From positions 62,001-126,000 of the forward strand of contig BROI01000007.1 of assembly GCA_027923505.1 (NCBI GenBank): a stretch of 64,000 nucleotides of DNA, given 5' to 3'. The notes under the pieces were generated by a model. It was not told the origin of the DNA and did no database searches. It was given only the letters and a program-made list of their open reading frames with translations. This document shows, piece after piece, positions 1 through 10,386 of the stretch. The stretch's first letter is position 1, and the number at the start of each line of letters is the position of its first letter. This DNA is from Mayamaea pseudoterrestris. Taxonomy: Eukaryota > Bacillariophyta > Bacillariophyceae > Sellaphorales > Sellaphoraceae. The translations under genes and the position numbers were made by a program.

Positions 1-132
1 GACAAGCCCTGCACTCTAAATGGCAGAGCTACAGTCAGGCCCTATTGGTACTCTACAAGCAGCAGATCTACATCAAGATCCCAGGGAGCAACCATCCAGC
101 TACCAATGCGATACAGTCAAGCCCAACACTAC

Positions 133-747
133 AATGAACAAGAAATCCAACCTAGATGCCTCCGTTTACTACACAAAGACGCGATTGCAGAAAACTTGGG
201 TAGCTATGTATAGCCGCCCAAGCCGCCGCCACTGAGCTAGCAGAGCTAGAGCAGAGGCTGGATCCGCGCCGAAAGGTGGGATCCCTTGCCAGCTGCTGCA
301 GTTGCTGCTGCTGAACTCAGGGGTGGGCTAGGGTGGGTACTTTAATCTATCTTTCTTACAGTCCTTGAACGGGAGTTTCAAGGCAAGCAGACCAAAAAGA
401 ATGAGGACAAGTTGCTTGCTTCCTTTTGGTGGGAAGGCGGGCTTCGCAATCCTTGGAGAGGACCCATGACCTCTGGTCTTGAAACGGAACGCCAATGAGT
501 CATTGATGACGTCCTTGAGCCAATCAAATCGTCACTTTCTTCCGACACTCCAGAATCCCGAATGAACAAGAAATCCAACCTAGATGCCTTTGTTTACTAC
601 ACAAAGACGCGATTGCAGAAAACTTGGGTAGCTATGTATAGCCGCCCAAGCCGCCGCCACTGAGCTAGCAGAGCTAGAGCAGAGGCTGGATCCGCGCCAA
701 AAGGCGGGATCCCTTGCCAGCTGCTGCAGTTGCTGCTGCTGAACTCA
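133..747 (-). repeat. Split direct repeats of a DIRS/PAT-like element
   Basis: Two copies of a 187-bp sequence lie at 133-319 and 561-747 in the same orientation and differ at only four positions by eye. They flank a 241-bp spacer. The inner copy runs directly into the recombinase-like coding region on the minus strand. PAT-type DIRS elements are known to end in a B1-A2-B2 arrangement, in which a direct repeat brackets a segment also found at the other end of the element. The layout here matches that pattern, but the matching A1 end is not in the window, so the assignment is inference. The high identity suggests the repeats are young. Confidence 0.6.
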
Positions 748-2396
748 TGATGGGAATGCAAGGGAACCGCGTGAGGAGCAAACGCCCCAAGCTCTGCTGA
801 TGCCGAAGGAGGAGGCGAGGCTGGTGTCCAAAACTGGAATGGTGTTGGTGACTGGCGGTGTAGGATTGTTGGTGTGGTTGTGATTGATGGTGTTTTCGGA
901 GGGTTGAAAGCGAGTAGCGCTAATGGTGTTGAAGCTGGTGACAGTGAGCATCTTCTTAGAGACTCCGGTGGAGAATAGATCGACTTGCTTGCATATGTAT
1001 TCCACAAAGGCCTCACTGCGCCAGTGTCCTTGTAGTTGAATCATTGTAATAGGGACGCCTGACATGTACATTGCCATGGCGGCAGAGGCGCGGATGGAAT
1101 GGAGGCCGATCTTATCCACGGATTAACCAATGGACTCGGGATTGTTGGATCCAATAAAGTTGCGGAGAAACTCGAGAGCTAGCTTGGTGTGTAAGGCGGC
1201 GAGTTTGCCGGCCTCGTTCTCATAGTAATAGAAGAAATCATCGTCTTCACTCATGAGTCCTTTGGCAATGAGGCGGCGAGCTGAGTGGACGAGTTCTGCA
1301 GCTGCAACCACGGGACAGAAGCGAGGATCGCCAGAGCTGTGAGTCGTAACGCTACCATCCTTCACTTGATTCTTTTGCGCTCGAAAGACAAGAGACACAG
1401 AATTGGAAAGATGGAGCGAGGGTGAAGAGTGTGACACGAGCACCCCGTCTTTCCAGAACCGCGTGTCGCAGATGCGAATAGGGAGAGTCCGTCGTTCAAC
1501 TTTGTCTCCTTTATGGATTTGAAGGTATTCACAAGAGCGAAGACCATAGAACGTGGCCAGGGTGATGAGCAGTTGAAAGTGTGTGTAGCTGCGAAGGTTT
1601 GAATGTTCGGCCGCCAGCTTCATCAAAAGAGCCAGCGGGATCGCCTGCTGGTGAGCCGTTGTAGGATCCTCGTTGCGATAGCCACGAAACAAACGTGCTA
1701 GCACGGGGAGCGTCTCGCCTCGAGCATCATGGCGGGGATCGGGGTAGCCGGCGGACGAGGCCTTAGCCACACCTCCGACGGTGGAAGAGACAGATCTGGC
1801 GACCAGTGTAGATCCATTGCGTGCCTTTGAGTAGACTCCGATGCGGACGGACTGGACGAAGGCGACGAAGAGCAGTGCGCGGGTGCCTCGTGAGCAGTCG
1901 ACCATGAAGGGATCGCCTCCAAAACCAGCTCGCTCAGCGGATCATAGCCAACGCTCCCAAGCCATGTCTTCTCGAACATGAGTGGCTCGGGTGATGCCAA
2001 TTGACTCGGATCGAGCAGCAGTAAGGAGGAGAGAGCGGACGTAATCTTGCTGGGCAGCAGACGCATCTTGAAGGACGCCGGAACCTGATAGGCCAAGGAA
2101 GAGGAAAGAATTTGATTGGTGAGAGACTCGTCTGTACTGGAAAAGTCGCGAGAGATGAGGTCGGGGACCACGTTATCCAATCCCATTCGCCACTGCGAGT
2201 AGCAGCAAATCCCATATTGATGGCAAATCTTGGACAGCAACCGCGCTAGTAAAAGCATCTGCGGCGCCGAGGATTCATCCGAGAAGTTAGACCATTGCAG
2301 CCAACCCGCTGCAGTCGTATTGTCGCCAATGGCAAGAACGCAATCACCACGTTGAAGGCGTCCTTCAATGAGGCCATTGGAATACATGATGTGCTA
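745..2396 (-). mobile_element. DIRS/PAT-like tyrosine-recombinase retroelement remnant
   Basis: On the minus strand an RNase H-like region (about 2387-2000, with a GDNTTAAGWLQ stretch and a later DNVVPDLISRDF stretch) precedes a tyrosine-recombinase-like region (about 1905-745). The recombinase part shows YGLRSCEYLQ near the expected first catalytic Arg. It also shows GLHSIRASAAMAMY and QGHWRSEAFVEYI, matching the HxxR box and the region before the catalytic Tyr. RNase H followed by a tyrosine recombinase is the order known for DIRS elements. No gag or reverse transcriptase part is present: the fossil stops where the copia fragment begins. It is incomplete and looks broken in a few places. 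The near-identical end repeats suggest a fairly recent insertion. Confidence 0.7.
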
Positions 2397-2771
2397 CTGC
2401 AATTAGTGTGGACAGGATATTTTCTGAAGACGCAAGATTTCGGGGTCAAGGACACAAAATTGTACCAAGACAATATGAGTTAAATGTTGCTGGAAAAGAA
2501 CGGTAGAAGCTCAAGTACAAACTGCAATTACTGTGGACAGGATATTTTCTGAAGACGCAAGATTTTGGGGTCAAGGACACAAAATTGTACCAAGACAATA
2601 TGAGTTCAATGTTGCTGGAAAAGAACGGTAGAAGCTCAAGTACAAACTGCAATTACTGTGGACAGGATATTTTCTGAAGACGCAAGATTTTGGGGTCAAG
2701 GACACAAAATTGTACCAAGACAATATGAGTTCAATGTTGCTGGAAAAGAACAGTAGAAGCTCAAGTACAAA
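2397..2771 (+). repeat. Three 125-bp tandem repeats inside the copia remnant
   Basis: Three head-to-tail units start at 2397, 2522 and 2647, each 125 bp long and differing at only a few positions. Each unit carries the same part of the copia RNase H coding region. The near-identity means the multiplication happened after the element had inserted and lost its 5' part, or very late in its history. Confidence 0.95.
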
Positions 2772-3041
2772 GTGCATGCAATGAATGTTTGGTACTTCTT
2801 TGTGAAGGATTGCGTGGAGGCTGGTGAAGTCAACATTGAGCATTGTCCGACCAGAGACATGGTCGCAGATTTCTTCACAAAACCACTGCAGGGAGTCCAA
2901 TTTGGAGAGCTCCGCAACCTGGTTATGAATCTGGTTTTGAGCAGTAAGTACCACTCAGCCCAAAGGAGTGTGTTGAGCAATGATGAGAACCCAAACCAAA
3001 GTGACACGGATGACGTCACGAATACGGTCACGTTTAAGTAA
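2397..3041 (+). mobile_element. Ty1/copia retrotransposon remnant (RNase H end)
   Basis: The plus strand encodes the end of a copia-type polyprotein. WTGYFLKTQDFGVKDTKLYQ and DNMSSMLLEKNGRSS resemble the RNase H core, followed by VWYFFVKDCVEAGEVNIEHC and MVADFFTKPLQG, the hallmark C-terminal stretch of copia polyproteins. Only this 3' part survives, with gag, protease, integrase and most of the reverse transcriptase absent. Part of the domain is tandemly multiplied. The fossil is truncated at its 5' side, exactly where the DIRS-like remnant starts. Diatom genomes are known to be rich in copia elements of the CoDi groups. I could not assign a group. Confidence 0.85.
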
Positions 3042-3518
3042 GTGCGGTAAGCGGCAAAGAAGGAGTGGATCGAGGACGATCACTTCTTGGAGAAAATAAG
3101 TAAAGTGGTTTTATCGACTCTGTTCTGCTTAATCATTAGTGTCGCTTCAAGGGCGCGCAAGATATATTCTAGATCCAATAATACATATCTTTTCATTCCA
3201 GATCACGGCAAGGCACGACTGCTGAGTTTGGTGGTTTGGCCCTTAAATAATCACCAAGATCGAGCGGGCACAGTCTCCAGCTACCTGAAGGTTTGCTTTT
3301 CTTATATGTCCCAGGCAAACAAGCAGTTGGGGTGACAGTATCAACAGTCTGAGCGGGCGATCCTTCCAAGGTGCAGCTTAAAATCACAAATTTTAGGGCC
3401 GCCTAATGGAGTCTACAGTGTATTTTTGCAGATTATGATCAATATACATACGAAGAGTTGTTTGGGACAGTTTTACACTTGTAGACATTTCTAAAATGAT
3501 GCTAGATGAGGCGGAAAA
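3042..3518. other. Non-coding stretch, possible copia 3' end
   Basis: This follows directly after the copia coding remnant, where a purine-rich tract and an LTR would lie. A purine-rich run (around 3054-3068) is present, but I cannot define LTR borders or find a second copy. No gene is supported here. Confidence 0.3.
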
Positions 3519-3776
3519 ATGACAATGGTGGATCACAGATATCTGTACTTTGAAAATGGAATCCATGGGAGGATCAATTTGGGGAACGGTGGCAGCACGG
3601 TGTTACTTGCACACCTTAAGAAAATCCATGACAGAGTTAAAGGCTTGGAACATGCCGAGGAAATGTACGAAAAAGCCAGAACGGCTCCAGGAAAGAACCC
3701 AACCTTGAGAAACTTGCCTGTCGCGCAGCCTAGAATGACATTGCCGCAAAGGATCAAATGGCAGGCACATAAGTAA
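3519..3776 (+). CDS. Small hypothetical protein, possibly a gene remnant
   Basis: An 85-codon open frame encodes a hydrophilic, helix-prone protein (HAEEMYEKARTAPGKNPTLRN in its middle). Protein-like sequence seems to go on past the stop in another frame towards 3950 (SSVQMAFANVPVNDTC), which suggests the 3' part of an older, decayed gene or element. I recognise no family. It sits between the copia remnant and a tandem duplication, a context that favours debris over a working gene. Confidence 0.25.
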   Translation: MTMVDHRYLYFENGIHGRINLGNGGSTVLLAHLKKIHDRVKGLEHAEEMYEKARTAPGKNPTLRNLPVAQPRMTLPQRIKWQAHK

Positions 3777-4160
3777 GAATGGGACGACGCAAGGGCTCCA
3801 AAAAGAAGGGACAAGAAGGCGCCATTTAAGTGATCCATCATCCGTTCAAATGGCTTTCGCAAATGTTCCAGTGAATGACACATGTTATGCGCAAGCGGCA
3901 AGCGGAATTGGAGCGGCAGCAGCGAACTCATTCTGAGCACCAAAAGAGGAGCCGGAATTGGAAGCCGACCAATATTGGGCATCAAAAGAGTAGTACTGTG
4001 CCATAGCTTTATGCACAAGACCATTTGTGATAAAGTGTTTCTATCTGCAAAACAATGGCAAAATGTTGAGCGAAGGGCAAACAACATTAACAACGTAAGC
4101 ACAGGTCAAGCCAACTTACAATAAATTATTTGATAGAATTAAGCATGTGAGCACCGAAGG

Positions 4161-4455
4161 TTGAGAGTCCAAAGCGAGGAGAAGCTGATTGAGCGACTGA
4201 AAAACGACTCAATGGATTTGTTCGATCAACTAGTTGAACAACCAGCATCGCGATAGCCTCGCATGAGTGTGACCCACAGTCTTCCACCAAGCATGGGAGC
4301 GCCCAGCGTTGAGAGTCCCGGCGAGGAGAAGTTTTACTTGAGCGACAGCAGGAACGACTCGAATGGATTGGAACCATCAAAATGGTCGAACAACCAGCAT
4401 CGCGATCGCCTCGCATGAGTCAGAGTCATGAGTGTGACCCACATTCTTCAACCAA
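4161..4455 (+). repeat. Diverged 148-bp tandem duplication
   Basis: Two units begin at 4161 and 4309, each opening with TTGAGAGTCC. They share GAGGAGAAG, an ACGACTC-AATGGAT stretch, then GAACAACCAGCATCGCGAT and GCCTCGCATGAGT. They differ by substitutions and small indels, so this duplication is much older than the copia triplication. It lies about 500-790 bp upstream of the coiled-coil gene. The stretch from 4456 to 4947 holds no other recognisable feature apart from the presumed leader of that gene. Confidence 0.85.
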
Positions 4456-4947
4456 TCCCAGTCAGCGCCTCTGGCTCGTTGTGTTTGTTTGTCATTCTTG
4501 CACAGTCATTGTTTCTATTTAGATCGATTGAAAGACGATGAGTGAGATCAATAGTAGTCGTTGTCCTTGCTGCGTTCGTCTGCTCATCAGATTATTTTGT
4601 GGTGGTGCGAGCGAGTGGCAAAACTGGGACGATTTTTAGTCTCACTGGGACAATGTTGTTAGTGTGTCCTTGTGGGATTCATCTGTGACATTATTTTGGT
4701 TTGTCGGCTTTCATGATTGCGCGCCAGGCTGGCTTGCGTGACTCACTGTCAATGTTTCTACGCTGGGACTGTTAGTACTCGTACTGGTGGCACGTGGAAT
4801 TTGTGTAGGGCTGGCGCGCGTCTTTCTCTAAGCGTGCCCCCGGGAATGCGCGCGGGTCGCCAGCGATCGTTGCTCCACCTTCCCACACAGTCGCCATTTT
4901 TGAGCGACGACCTTTGCCAACACGCCAAACACCTGCTGAGATTGACC

Positions 4948-5757
4948 ATGATGAACACTACGAATCAAAGCACCGAGCCTTGCGCTGCCGCTGCGGACCA
5001 AGATCCTTTTCCTCAATCAACCGACTCAGATATGATGGATTTGCAGACAATGATGTCGCAGCTCTTTGCGAAACAGACGGCGGATAATAACACTTTCCAG
5101 CAGCAAATGTTGCAACTTACTTCAAGAGGCTTCCTGGAAGCTGGAGAGCGAACCTTCGCTGTGGAGTCTCGGACTGGTATTTTGGAGGATCGATCAGATA
5201 ACTTGGAAGCAAACCAAAAGGCTGATCGAAAGCGCATGGACAAGGCGGACAAGCGAATGGACGATGCCGACGCTGAGCGGGCTGGAGACAAGAAGAAGCT
5301 TGCCAAGTTGGATGAACAGGAAAAGAAGATTGCCGACTTGGAAAATGTGGTTCGTGAGTTAAAGCAGCAGGTGGCGGCGCAGCAGAATCCAAACAGCGGG
5401 CCCAATAATTCCAAGGTTGAAGATGCGCTTCGTGTGGTGCAATGCCAGGTTCGCGCCTTGAAGGGACAGCTCACAAAGGATCGTAACCAACGCAAGCAGG
5501 GAAAAATGGCAGCGGATCCGGAACTGGAGTATCGTCCAGATCCAAATGTCTTCTATGAAGCATACCCTCTCCTTCGCAACGGCAAGTGGCAACGTGGATG
5601 CTTGGTGTGCACTCGGTTTCGACTCGCGAAGCAGTGTAATGGACGCTGCAATCAACACAAAATTAGCGCCGACACGCCCTTGTTTGATCCATCCAAATTT
5701 GATCCGGCCGTGGAGCTCGCCTATGACAAATATCCAGAACTCCTTAACGAAGAGTAA
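4948..5757 (+). CDS. Coiled-coil protein with C-terminal Cys cluster, unknown function
   Basis: This encodes 269 residues if translation starts at the ATG pair at 4948. The frame is open from 4717, but the paralogous copy at 19820 shares the MMN start, and similarity begins there. The middle (about residues 70-160) is a charged coiled coil with the heptad-like ADKRMDDADAERAGDKKKLA and KKIADLENVVRELKQQVA. The last 60 residues carry CLVCTRF, QCNGRCNQH and a closing acidic segment. The C-x2-C, C-x3-C-x2-H spacing could bind zinc, but that is inference. I recognise no named family. The intact frame and a decayed partner suggest a small lineage-specific family, possibly carried by a mobile element. 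Confidence 0.6.
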   Translation: MMNTTNQSTEPCAAAADQDPFPQSTDSDMMDLQTMMSQLFAKQTADNNTFQQQMLQLTSRGFLEAGERTFAVESRTGILEDRSDNLEANQKADRKRMDKADKRMDDADAERAGDKKKLAKLDEQEKKIADLENVVRELKQQVAAQQNPNSGPNNSKVEDALRVVQCQVRALKGQLTKDRNQRKQGKMAADPELEYRPDPNVFYEAYPLLRNGKWQRGCLVCTRFRLAKQCNGRCNQHKISADTPLFDPSKFDPAVELAYDKYPELLNEE

Positions 5758-6309
5758 TGCATTCAACTACACTTATTGTGGCGCCATTCTCATATTGATC
5801 GACCGGTGTACAATGAGTCAGATCATGCATTCAGCAAAATGTGTGAGTTTCATTAAATGTAGATTATATTAACCATCAGTACTTAATCAACCGCGCTTAT
5901 AATAAGGTAGCCGCGTTATAATAAGGTAGCGCACTGCTGACAGGCAGGAGGCATTCAAACGCTGGCATTCACTATTGCCTTCTTACTTTCTGATGCCGTC
6001 TGCAACACACAGATCACATATCATAGCTGAATAAAACGAGTGTTAATCTTTTTGGTTTTTTCCAGCTTGCTAAATTGAATATAGCTCCTTGTAATGCCGC
6101 ATCTGTTTGGCGCCACCTATTCCCAGCATGTCGTTGCGACACGGTCGCGTGACTCACAGTCGACAAATTTTGCGCGTGGCCAGCGTTTCCGCGTGCATCG
6201 TCGTGCTGCAGCCTGCAGCAGCATATCAATCGACTTACAACTACAATTTGCCGATCGAATAAAGTAAAGTCAAGGCATCATACTATCGCCAGTATAAAAC
6301 GCACGCATC
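5758..6309. other. Intergenic region
   Basis: The first 120 bp resemble the 3' flank of the decayed copy at 20700, so the duplicated unit extends past the stop codon. A short imperfect repeat, TAATAAGGTAGC, occurs twice near 5900-5930. A TATAAA lies at 6293, only 17 bp before the next gene's first ATG. No gene is seen. Confidence 0.5.
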
Positions 6310-9300
6310 ATGGTGTATCCGCATCGCGCGACAACTCCGAGGCTTGTGGTGGAAACGCTTTTGGAGATTGCTACTGCAATGCTGAACTTTATTATTGTTA
6401 CGCTTGAGGAGCTCTTCGCATACAATCCGCCTTGGCTAACAATTGCTGATAATTGCGTTATGCTCGCTATTCTATTGATCCCTGTCGGATTGCTAATCGT
6501 TCTTCTTGATGGCGGCCTTTGCATGATGTTTGAATCCGCTCTCAGTCGCCGAAGGAACGCACTTGTTGCCATTAAAGGAGACTCTCGCTTAAATCTACCA
6601 ACAGAAGTCAAGCGCCCCGATAGTCAGCGCGAGCTTGAAATCGCGATGCTTCAAGAAGGCGTCGTCGATGCAGCTCGCTTCAACGGAGCTTGGTGGAGAC
6701 GCAAGTGGGTCTCACGAACGCTTGTAGTTTACTCAAGCAGCTACTTCTTCACGGCATTGGTATTCGGCGATGAAACGTACTTTTTCTGGACTGCCTGTCT
6801 ATATCATGCTTGGGAGGCTACTATGCTAATAGATGCTTGGACCCGAGTCAAAATTCCTGTCGCTGTTGACTCTTTGTATCCTCCTCGCGCATCGCTTGCG
6901 TTGTTCTATCGACCCTTGTCTTTCCTCAATTGCGACGCAACAATCTTTTCTATCTGCACATACGCGCTTCAAGTGCTCATCTTTGATGTATTAGGAAAAT
7001 GGAATCAATCATTGTTACCGGCCGACATGTGGAGCGATCTGACGTACACCATGTTTTGTTTCGCTGGCCTGGTCCAGCTACTTCTGCTGCTGCACCAAAT
7101 TCATTTGAACAATATACTGGTCGATACCATGATTGAACGTACCTTTTGCATGCTTTATGCAACGCTCAAAGGAATATACTTCGGCTTGATGGTTCCCTTT
7201 CGCGTCGTTTGTGGGGCAGCAAATACCGCTACGTTTGTGATCAAGGCTGCCTTTCGTCTGGCGCGGCGCAATGGCATTCTACAAGGTCGAACGCTTATGG
7301 CTGGCGAGTATAAGAATTATAAGGGAGAAGGTACTAACTCTTTTAGTAGAATCATTGACGATGCCGACAACAAAGGCGAGCCGACAGGTACCAAGAAATT
7401 CGATGGCAATATTAGCGCGCACGGTCATGGCGCACCCACGGAAGCGCCTCGCAGTGATAATGAGGAGATACAAGCAACGCTGGACACCTTCACTTCTGTT
7501 GAGGACTCATCGACCTGCAACAACGGCTTGTCGCGAATGTCAGGCATTCAAATGGACGAAGCATGCCAGATGCAGCATTCATTGCCCTTCCACAATACAG
7601 GGCGCAACCAAACGCATACGTCTACTAGATCGATTAAGTGGCCACTGAAAACGGAAACTTTTTTGAAGAAGACGAATGTTGACTCTGTTGCATCTGCAGT
7701 TCAAAGGGGCTTTGTGTCAAGCGATGCGCTGAAAAGGAACAAGGTGGGCACTCCCACAGTGGGCGAGACTGTACCGAGCCATGGATGGAAGACTGCCGTT
7801 GCGGAACCTGCATGTCTCGCGACGGCGCCAACAACGGCCAACGTCGAAATGTCTAAAAAGTTCAAAATTGTTGGTTGCCGTGGTGGTGCGTCAGACGTGA
7901 TTAACAAGGTCGCTGCAAATAAATTATATAGTAACGGTATTGACCAGCAATGGGGCCGTGGTGTACGCAAGAAGGGAGGCGATGTCAAGCGCCAGACGCC
8001 AAATGCGTCGTTTTTGTCGTCGGCCAGTTTAGATGTCCCGAGGCCTGTAACGCTGAAGACTGATCGATCGACAGATTCAATAATGGCGAGCACAGAAGCT
8101 GCTTTTTGGAAGGAAAGGACTCTGAGCGTTTCAGTGGCCACCACTGATGCTGGTGCAATCATTCGTCCGAAAAGAAGGGCACTTACAGGCGCGTCTGCTT
8201 CATACACGGAGTCTACTGCTAATCCGACGCTTGCCGTTCCTTGTCGCCGACCTACGAACCAGGCGTCTGCAGCTCCTACGAGTCCGGGCGAAGTTACGGG
8301 AGTATCTCCTACTGATGATATAAATAATACGACGGCTCCACTTGGAGATGTCGGCAAGGTTACTATATGTGATGTTTCCTTGATTCAAGCATCCGGGCTT
8401 GTCGTTGCTGGATCTGTGCAATCTATTTGTACCCTTCGTCAAGACACTGCTTCCGCGACTGCCCCAGCACTCACAACTTTGAATCAAAGTAATAGTGTGC
8501 ACATGACTGATGATTGTCGCATTCGTTCATCAGTTTCCAGCACGGCGGAAAGATGCGACAAAGCTACGCTGATTCCTCCCAGCACGACTGGCCGTGCGGT
8601 TGAAGTTGAGCCAAAGCACTCTGCTTCTTCAAAAGGTTGGGTTTCTGGTAAAAGCAACATTATTATGAGTGAGGCAAAAGCCACTTTGACTGCTGAATCT
8701 GCGTCGCCTCTTTCAGTGTCGATTGAAGGCACTTCGCTGTCGTTGGATAATTGTGCCTTACGCATGCCAACTGCGAGCAGATCATCGGCTTTGCCAAGCT
8801 TGTCGCTACAAGCTAGTGCGGCACCGACCAGTCGCTTGTGCGCGATGACCAACATGACGGCGGTAGAGACTGGTTTTGACGACGACAGTGACACGACAGT
8901 TGCAGGCGAGCTCACATCAGCGGCATCGAAGGCAAAGATGATAGGCGCCAACATTTCTGTCTCGATATGTGCACCTGAGCCTGCCATTCGAAAATTGTTT
9001 CGGCCTACACTAATGCGTAATGACCATGATAAATTCGCATCTCCAACAACTACCGCTATAGCACAAAGTGGTTCCACTGACAGTCTGCAAAAAGACGGTG
9101 ATTATCGCAATCAAGCGCTGTCGAACTCGGTAAATCTATCGAACAGCTCTGTAGAAGGTCTCTTCAGCTTTTCTCGACGAGCGGGTAGCCATGAGACTGA
9201 TCTGATTCTGCCAATCTCTCACGAGAAAGCAGAATATGCGCCATCCAATATAGACGCTAGCTTTGAGACTTTGACTCATTTTGTCGATGCTCCTCCGAGC

Positions 9301-10386
9301 GTGATTCGAGGCGGCGTCGATTACGACTGTAGTCAACCAGATCATGATCTTAATGATTCCACAGTGTTGAGGGGTGAGGGGGCTGGTTCGCCACGAGAGC
9401 GCCATCAAGTAAGCAGCAATACTGGACGCATTGTTTGCAGTGTGGCCAATGTCAGTCGCGGTAGCAAAAACCTTCTTTTGCGCGGCACAGCTGGTGGGGC
9501 GAACAATAGTGACATTACTTGCGAAGAAGGTAGCGCACATCTTCAAGTGATCGATGCACAGACATCTGATGAAGATGATTTTACCTACAGCAATAACGAC
9601 AATGAATCAATCGACGATTCGCCAGCAGTTGACCCTCTGTACTTAGACCGCTTCGAAAATACAATTACCCGTGATGAGATTGTTGAAATGCGTCCAGAAG
9701 TCATAACGCATTCCTTCACCAAGCACACCAGCGACGTTTACACGGCAAGCCATGCACGCGAGTCTTCTCCAGAAGTATTGCTTGGAACTGGCGATAGCAT
9801 TATGTCAGAATCGAAGAACTTGTTCGGACATGGAGACGAAACGCATACCACCGCATCGATGGCGGTTGGCAGAAGCGGAATCGGCGCGTTTGATACCGAA
9901 GTTGAGGCGGCAGTTGCTTCAGACTATGTCGCAAATGACCTTGCCCTTAAAAAAATTTTATCTCTCATTCCTACCATGCCGTGTGGGAATATCACGCACT
10001 CTGGTAGCCGGCTTCCGAGCAATTTGCGAGAAAAATTTTGCCCCTATGTCTTCAATCTTTTTCGCAAGACGCCTGACGAACTAGTAGAGCTTTCAGAATT
10101 TACGTTTCTTTTGACACCCACGGATGAATTGACATTGCTGGAGCTCCGAGCTCTGCTTGCGTCTTTCCGAGAAGTGGCGTTTAAGTGGAAGCTTGATCAT
10201 ACGTCATATAAAAGCCAACTCGATTGGTTTCAAAGCTTGCAGGGTAATTATCACAAGAAACGTTCGGCGTTCGACAACCACGTGCACGAGCACTCGCAAA
10301 CCGAAGGTCGGTGCAGTTGTGGTTTGGGTTCTGCATGTCCACTCGAACAAGACGCAGTATACGAGGCGATCCTTCTGACTGAATGA
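6310..10386 (+). CDS. Large membrane protein with long disordered tail, unknown function
   Basis: A single uninterrupted frame of 1358 codons. Residues about 10-330 contain five or six hydrophobic segments (for example VMLAILLIPVGLLIVLL, then SSSYFFTALVFG and FCFAGLVQLLLLLHQIHL), so the N-terminus is a multi-pass membrane region. Residues about 340-1180 are rich in Ser, Thr and Ala with no visible fold. The last 170 residues look folded again: helical, with CSCGLGSACPLEQD near the end, a possible metal or disulfide cluster. I know no family with this layout. The ATG at 6310 has a TATAAA only 17 bp upstream, so the Met at residue 24 (6379) may be the true start. Confidence 0.75.
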   Translation: MVYPHRATTPRLVVETLLEIATAMLNFIIVTLEELFAYNPPWLTIADNCVMLAILLIPVGLLIVLLDGGLCMMFESALSRRRNALVAIKGDSRLNLPTEVKRPDSQRELEIAMLQEGVVDAARFNGAWWRRKWVSRTLVVYSSSYFFTALVFGDETYFFWTACLYHAWEATMLIDAWTRVKIPVAVDSLYPPRASLALFYRPLSFLNCDATIFSICTYALQVLIFDVLGKWNQSLLPADMWSDLTYTMFCFAGLVQLLLLLHQIHLNNILVDTMIERTFCMLYATLKGIYFGLMVPFRVVCGAANTATFVIKAAFRLARRNGILQGRTLMAGEYKNYKGEGTNSFSRIIDDADNKGEPTGTKKFDGNISAHGHGAPTEAPRSDNEEIQATLDTFTSVEDSSTCNNGLSRMSGIQMDEACQMQHSLPFHNTGRNQTHTSTRSIKWPLKTETFLKKTNVDSVASAVQRGFVSSDALKRNKVGTPTVGETVPSHGWKTAVAEPACLATAPTTANVEMSKKFKIVGCRGGASDVINKVAANKLYSNGIDQQWGRGVRKKGGDVKRQTPNASFLSSASLDVPRPVTLKTDRSTDSIMASTEAAFWKERTLSVSVATTDAGAIIRPKRRALTGASASYTESTANPTLAVPCRRPTNQASAAPTSPGEVTGVSPTDDINNTTAPLGDVGKVTICDVSLIQASGLVVAGSVQSICTLRQDTASATAPALTTLNQSNSVHMTDDCRIRSSVSSTAERCDKATLIPPSTTGRAVEVEPKHSASSKGWVSGKSNIIMSEAKATLTAESASPLSVSIEGTSLSLDNCALRMPTASRSSALPSLSLQASAAPTSRLCAMTNMTAVETGFDDDSDTTVAGELTSAASKAKMIGANISVSICAPEPAIRKLFRPTLMRNDHDKFASPTTTAIAQSGSTDSLQKDGDYRNQALSNSVNLSNSSVEGLFSFSRRAGSHETDLILPISHEKAEYAPSNIDASFETLTHFVDAPPSVIRGGVDYDCSQPDHDLNDSTVLRGEGAGSPRERHQVSSNTGRIVCSVANVSRGSKNLLLRGTAGGANNSDITCEEGSAHLQVIDAQTSDEDDFTYSNNDNESIDDSPAVDPLYLDRFENTITRDEIVEMRPEVITHSFTKHTSDVYTASHARESSPEVLLGTGDSIMSESKNLFGHGDETHTTASMAVGRSGIGAFDTEVEAAVASDYVANDLALKKILSLIPTMPCGNITHSGSRLPSNLREKFCPYVFNLFRKTPDELVELSEFTFLLTPTDELTLLELRALLASFREVAFKWKLDHTSYKSQLDWFQSLQGNYHKKRSAFDNHVHEHSQTEGRCSCGLGSACPLEQDAVYEAILLTE

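Noticed and set aside
378-578. Small frames in the spacer between the split repeats
   Set aside because: They are short, without similarity to any known part, and explained by the retroelement end.
3087-3335. 82-codon frame with a hydrophobic start after the copia remnant
   Set aside because: It resembles a signal peptide only by chance composition. It sits where an LTR would be and has no domain.
5013-5495. 160-codon frame opposite the coiled-coil gene
   Set aside because: The complement of a Lys/Glu-rich heptad region gives a Ser/Phe/Leu-rich shadow frame.
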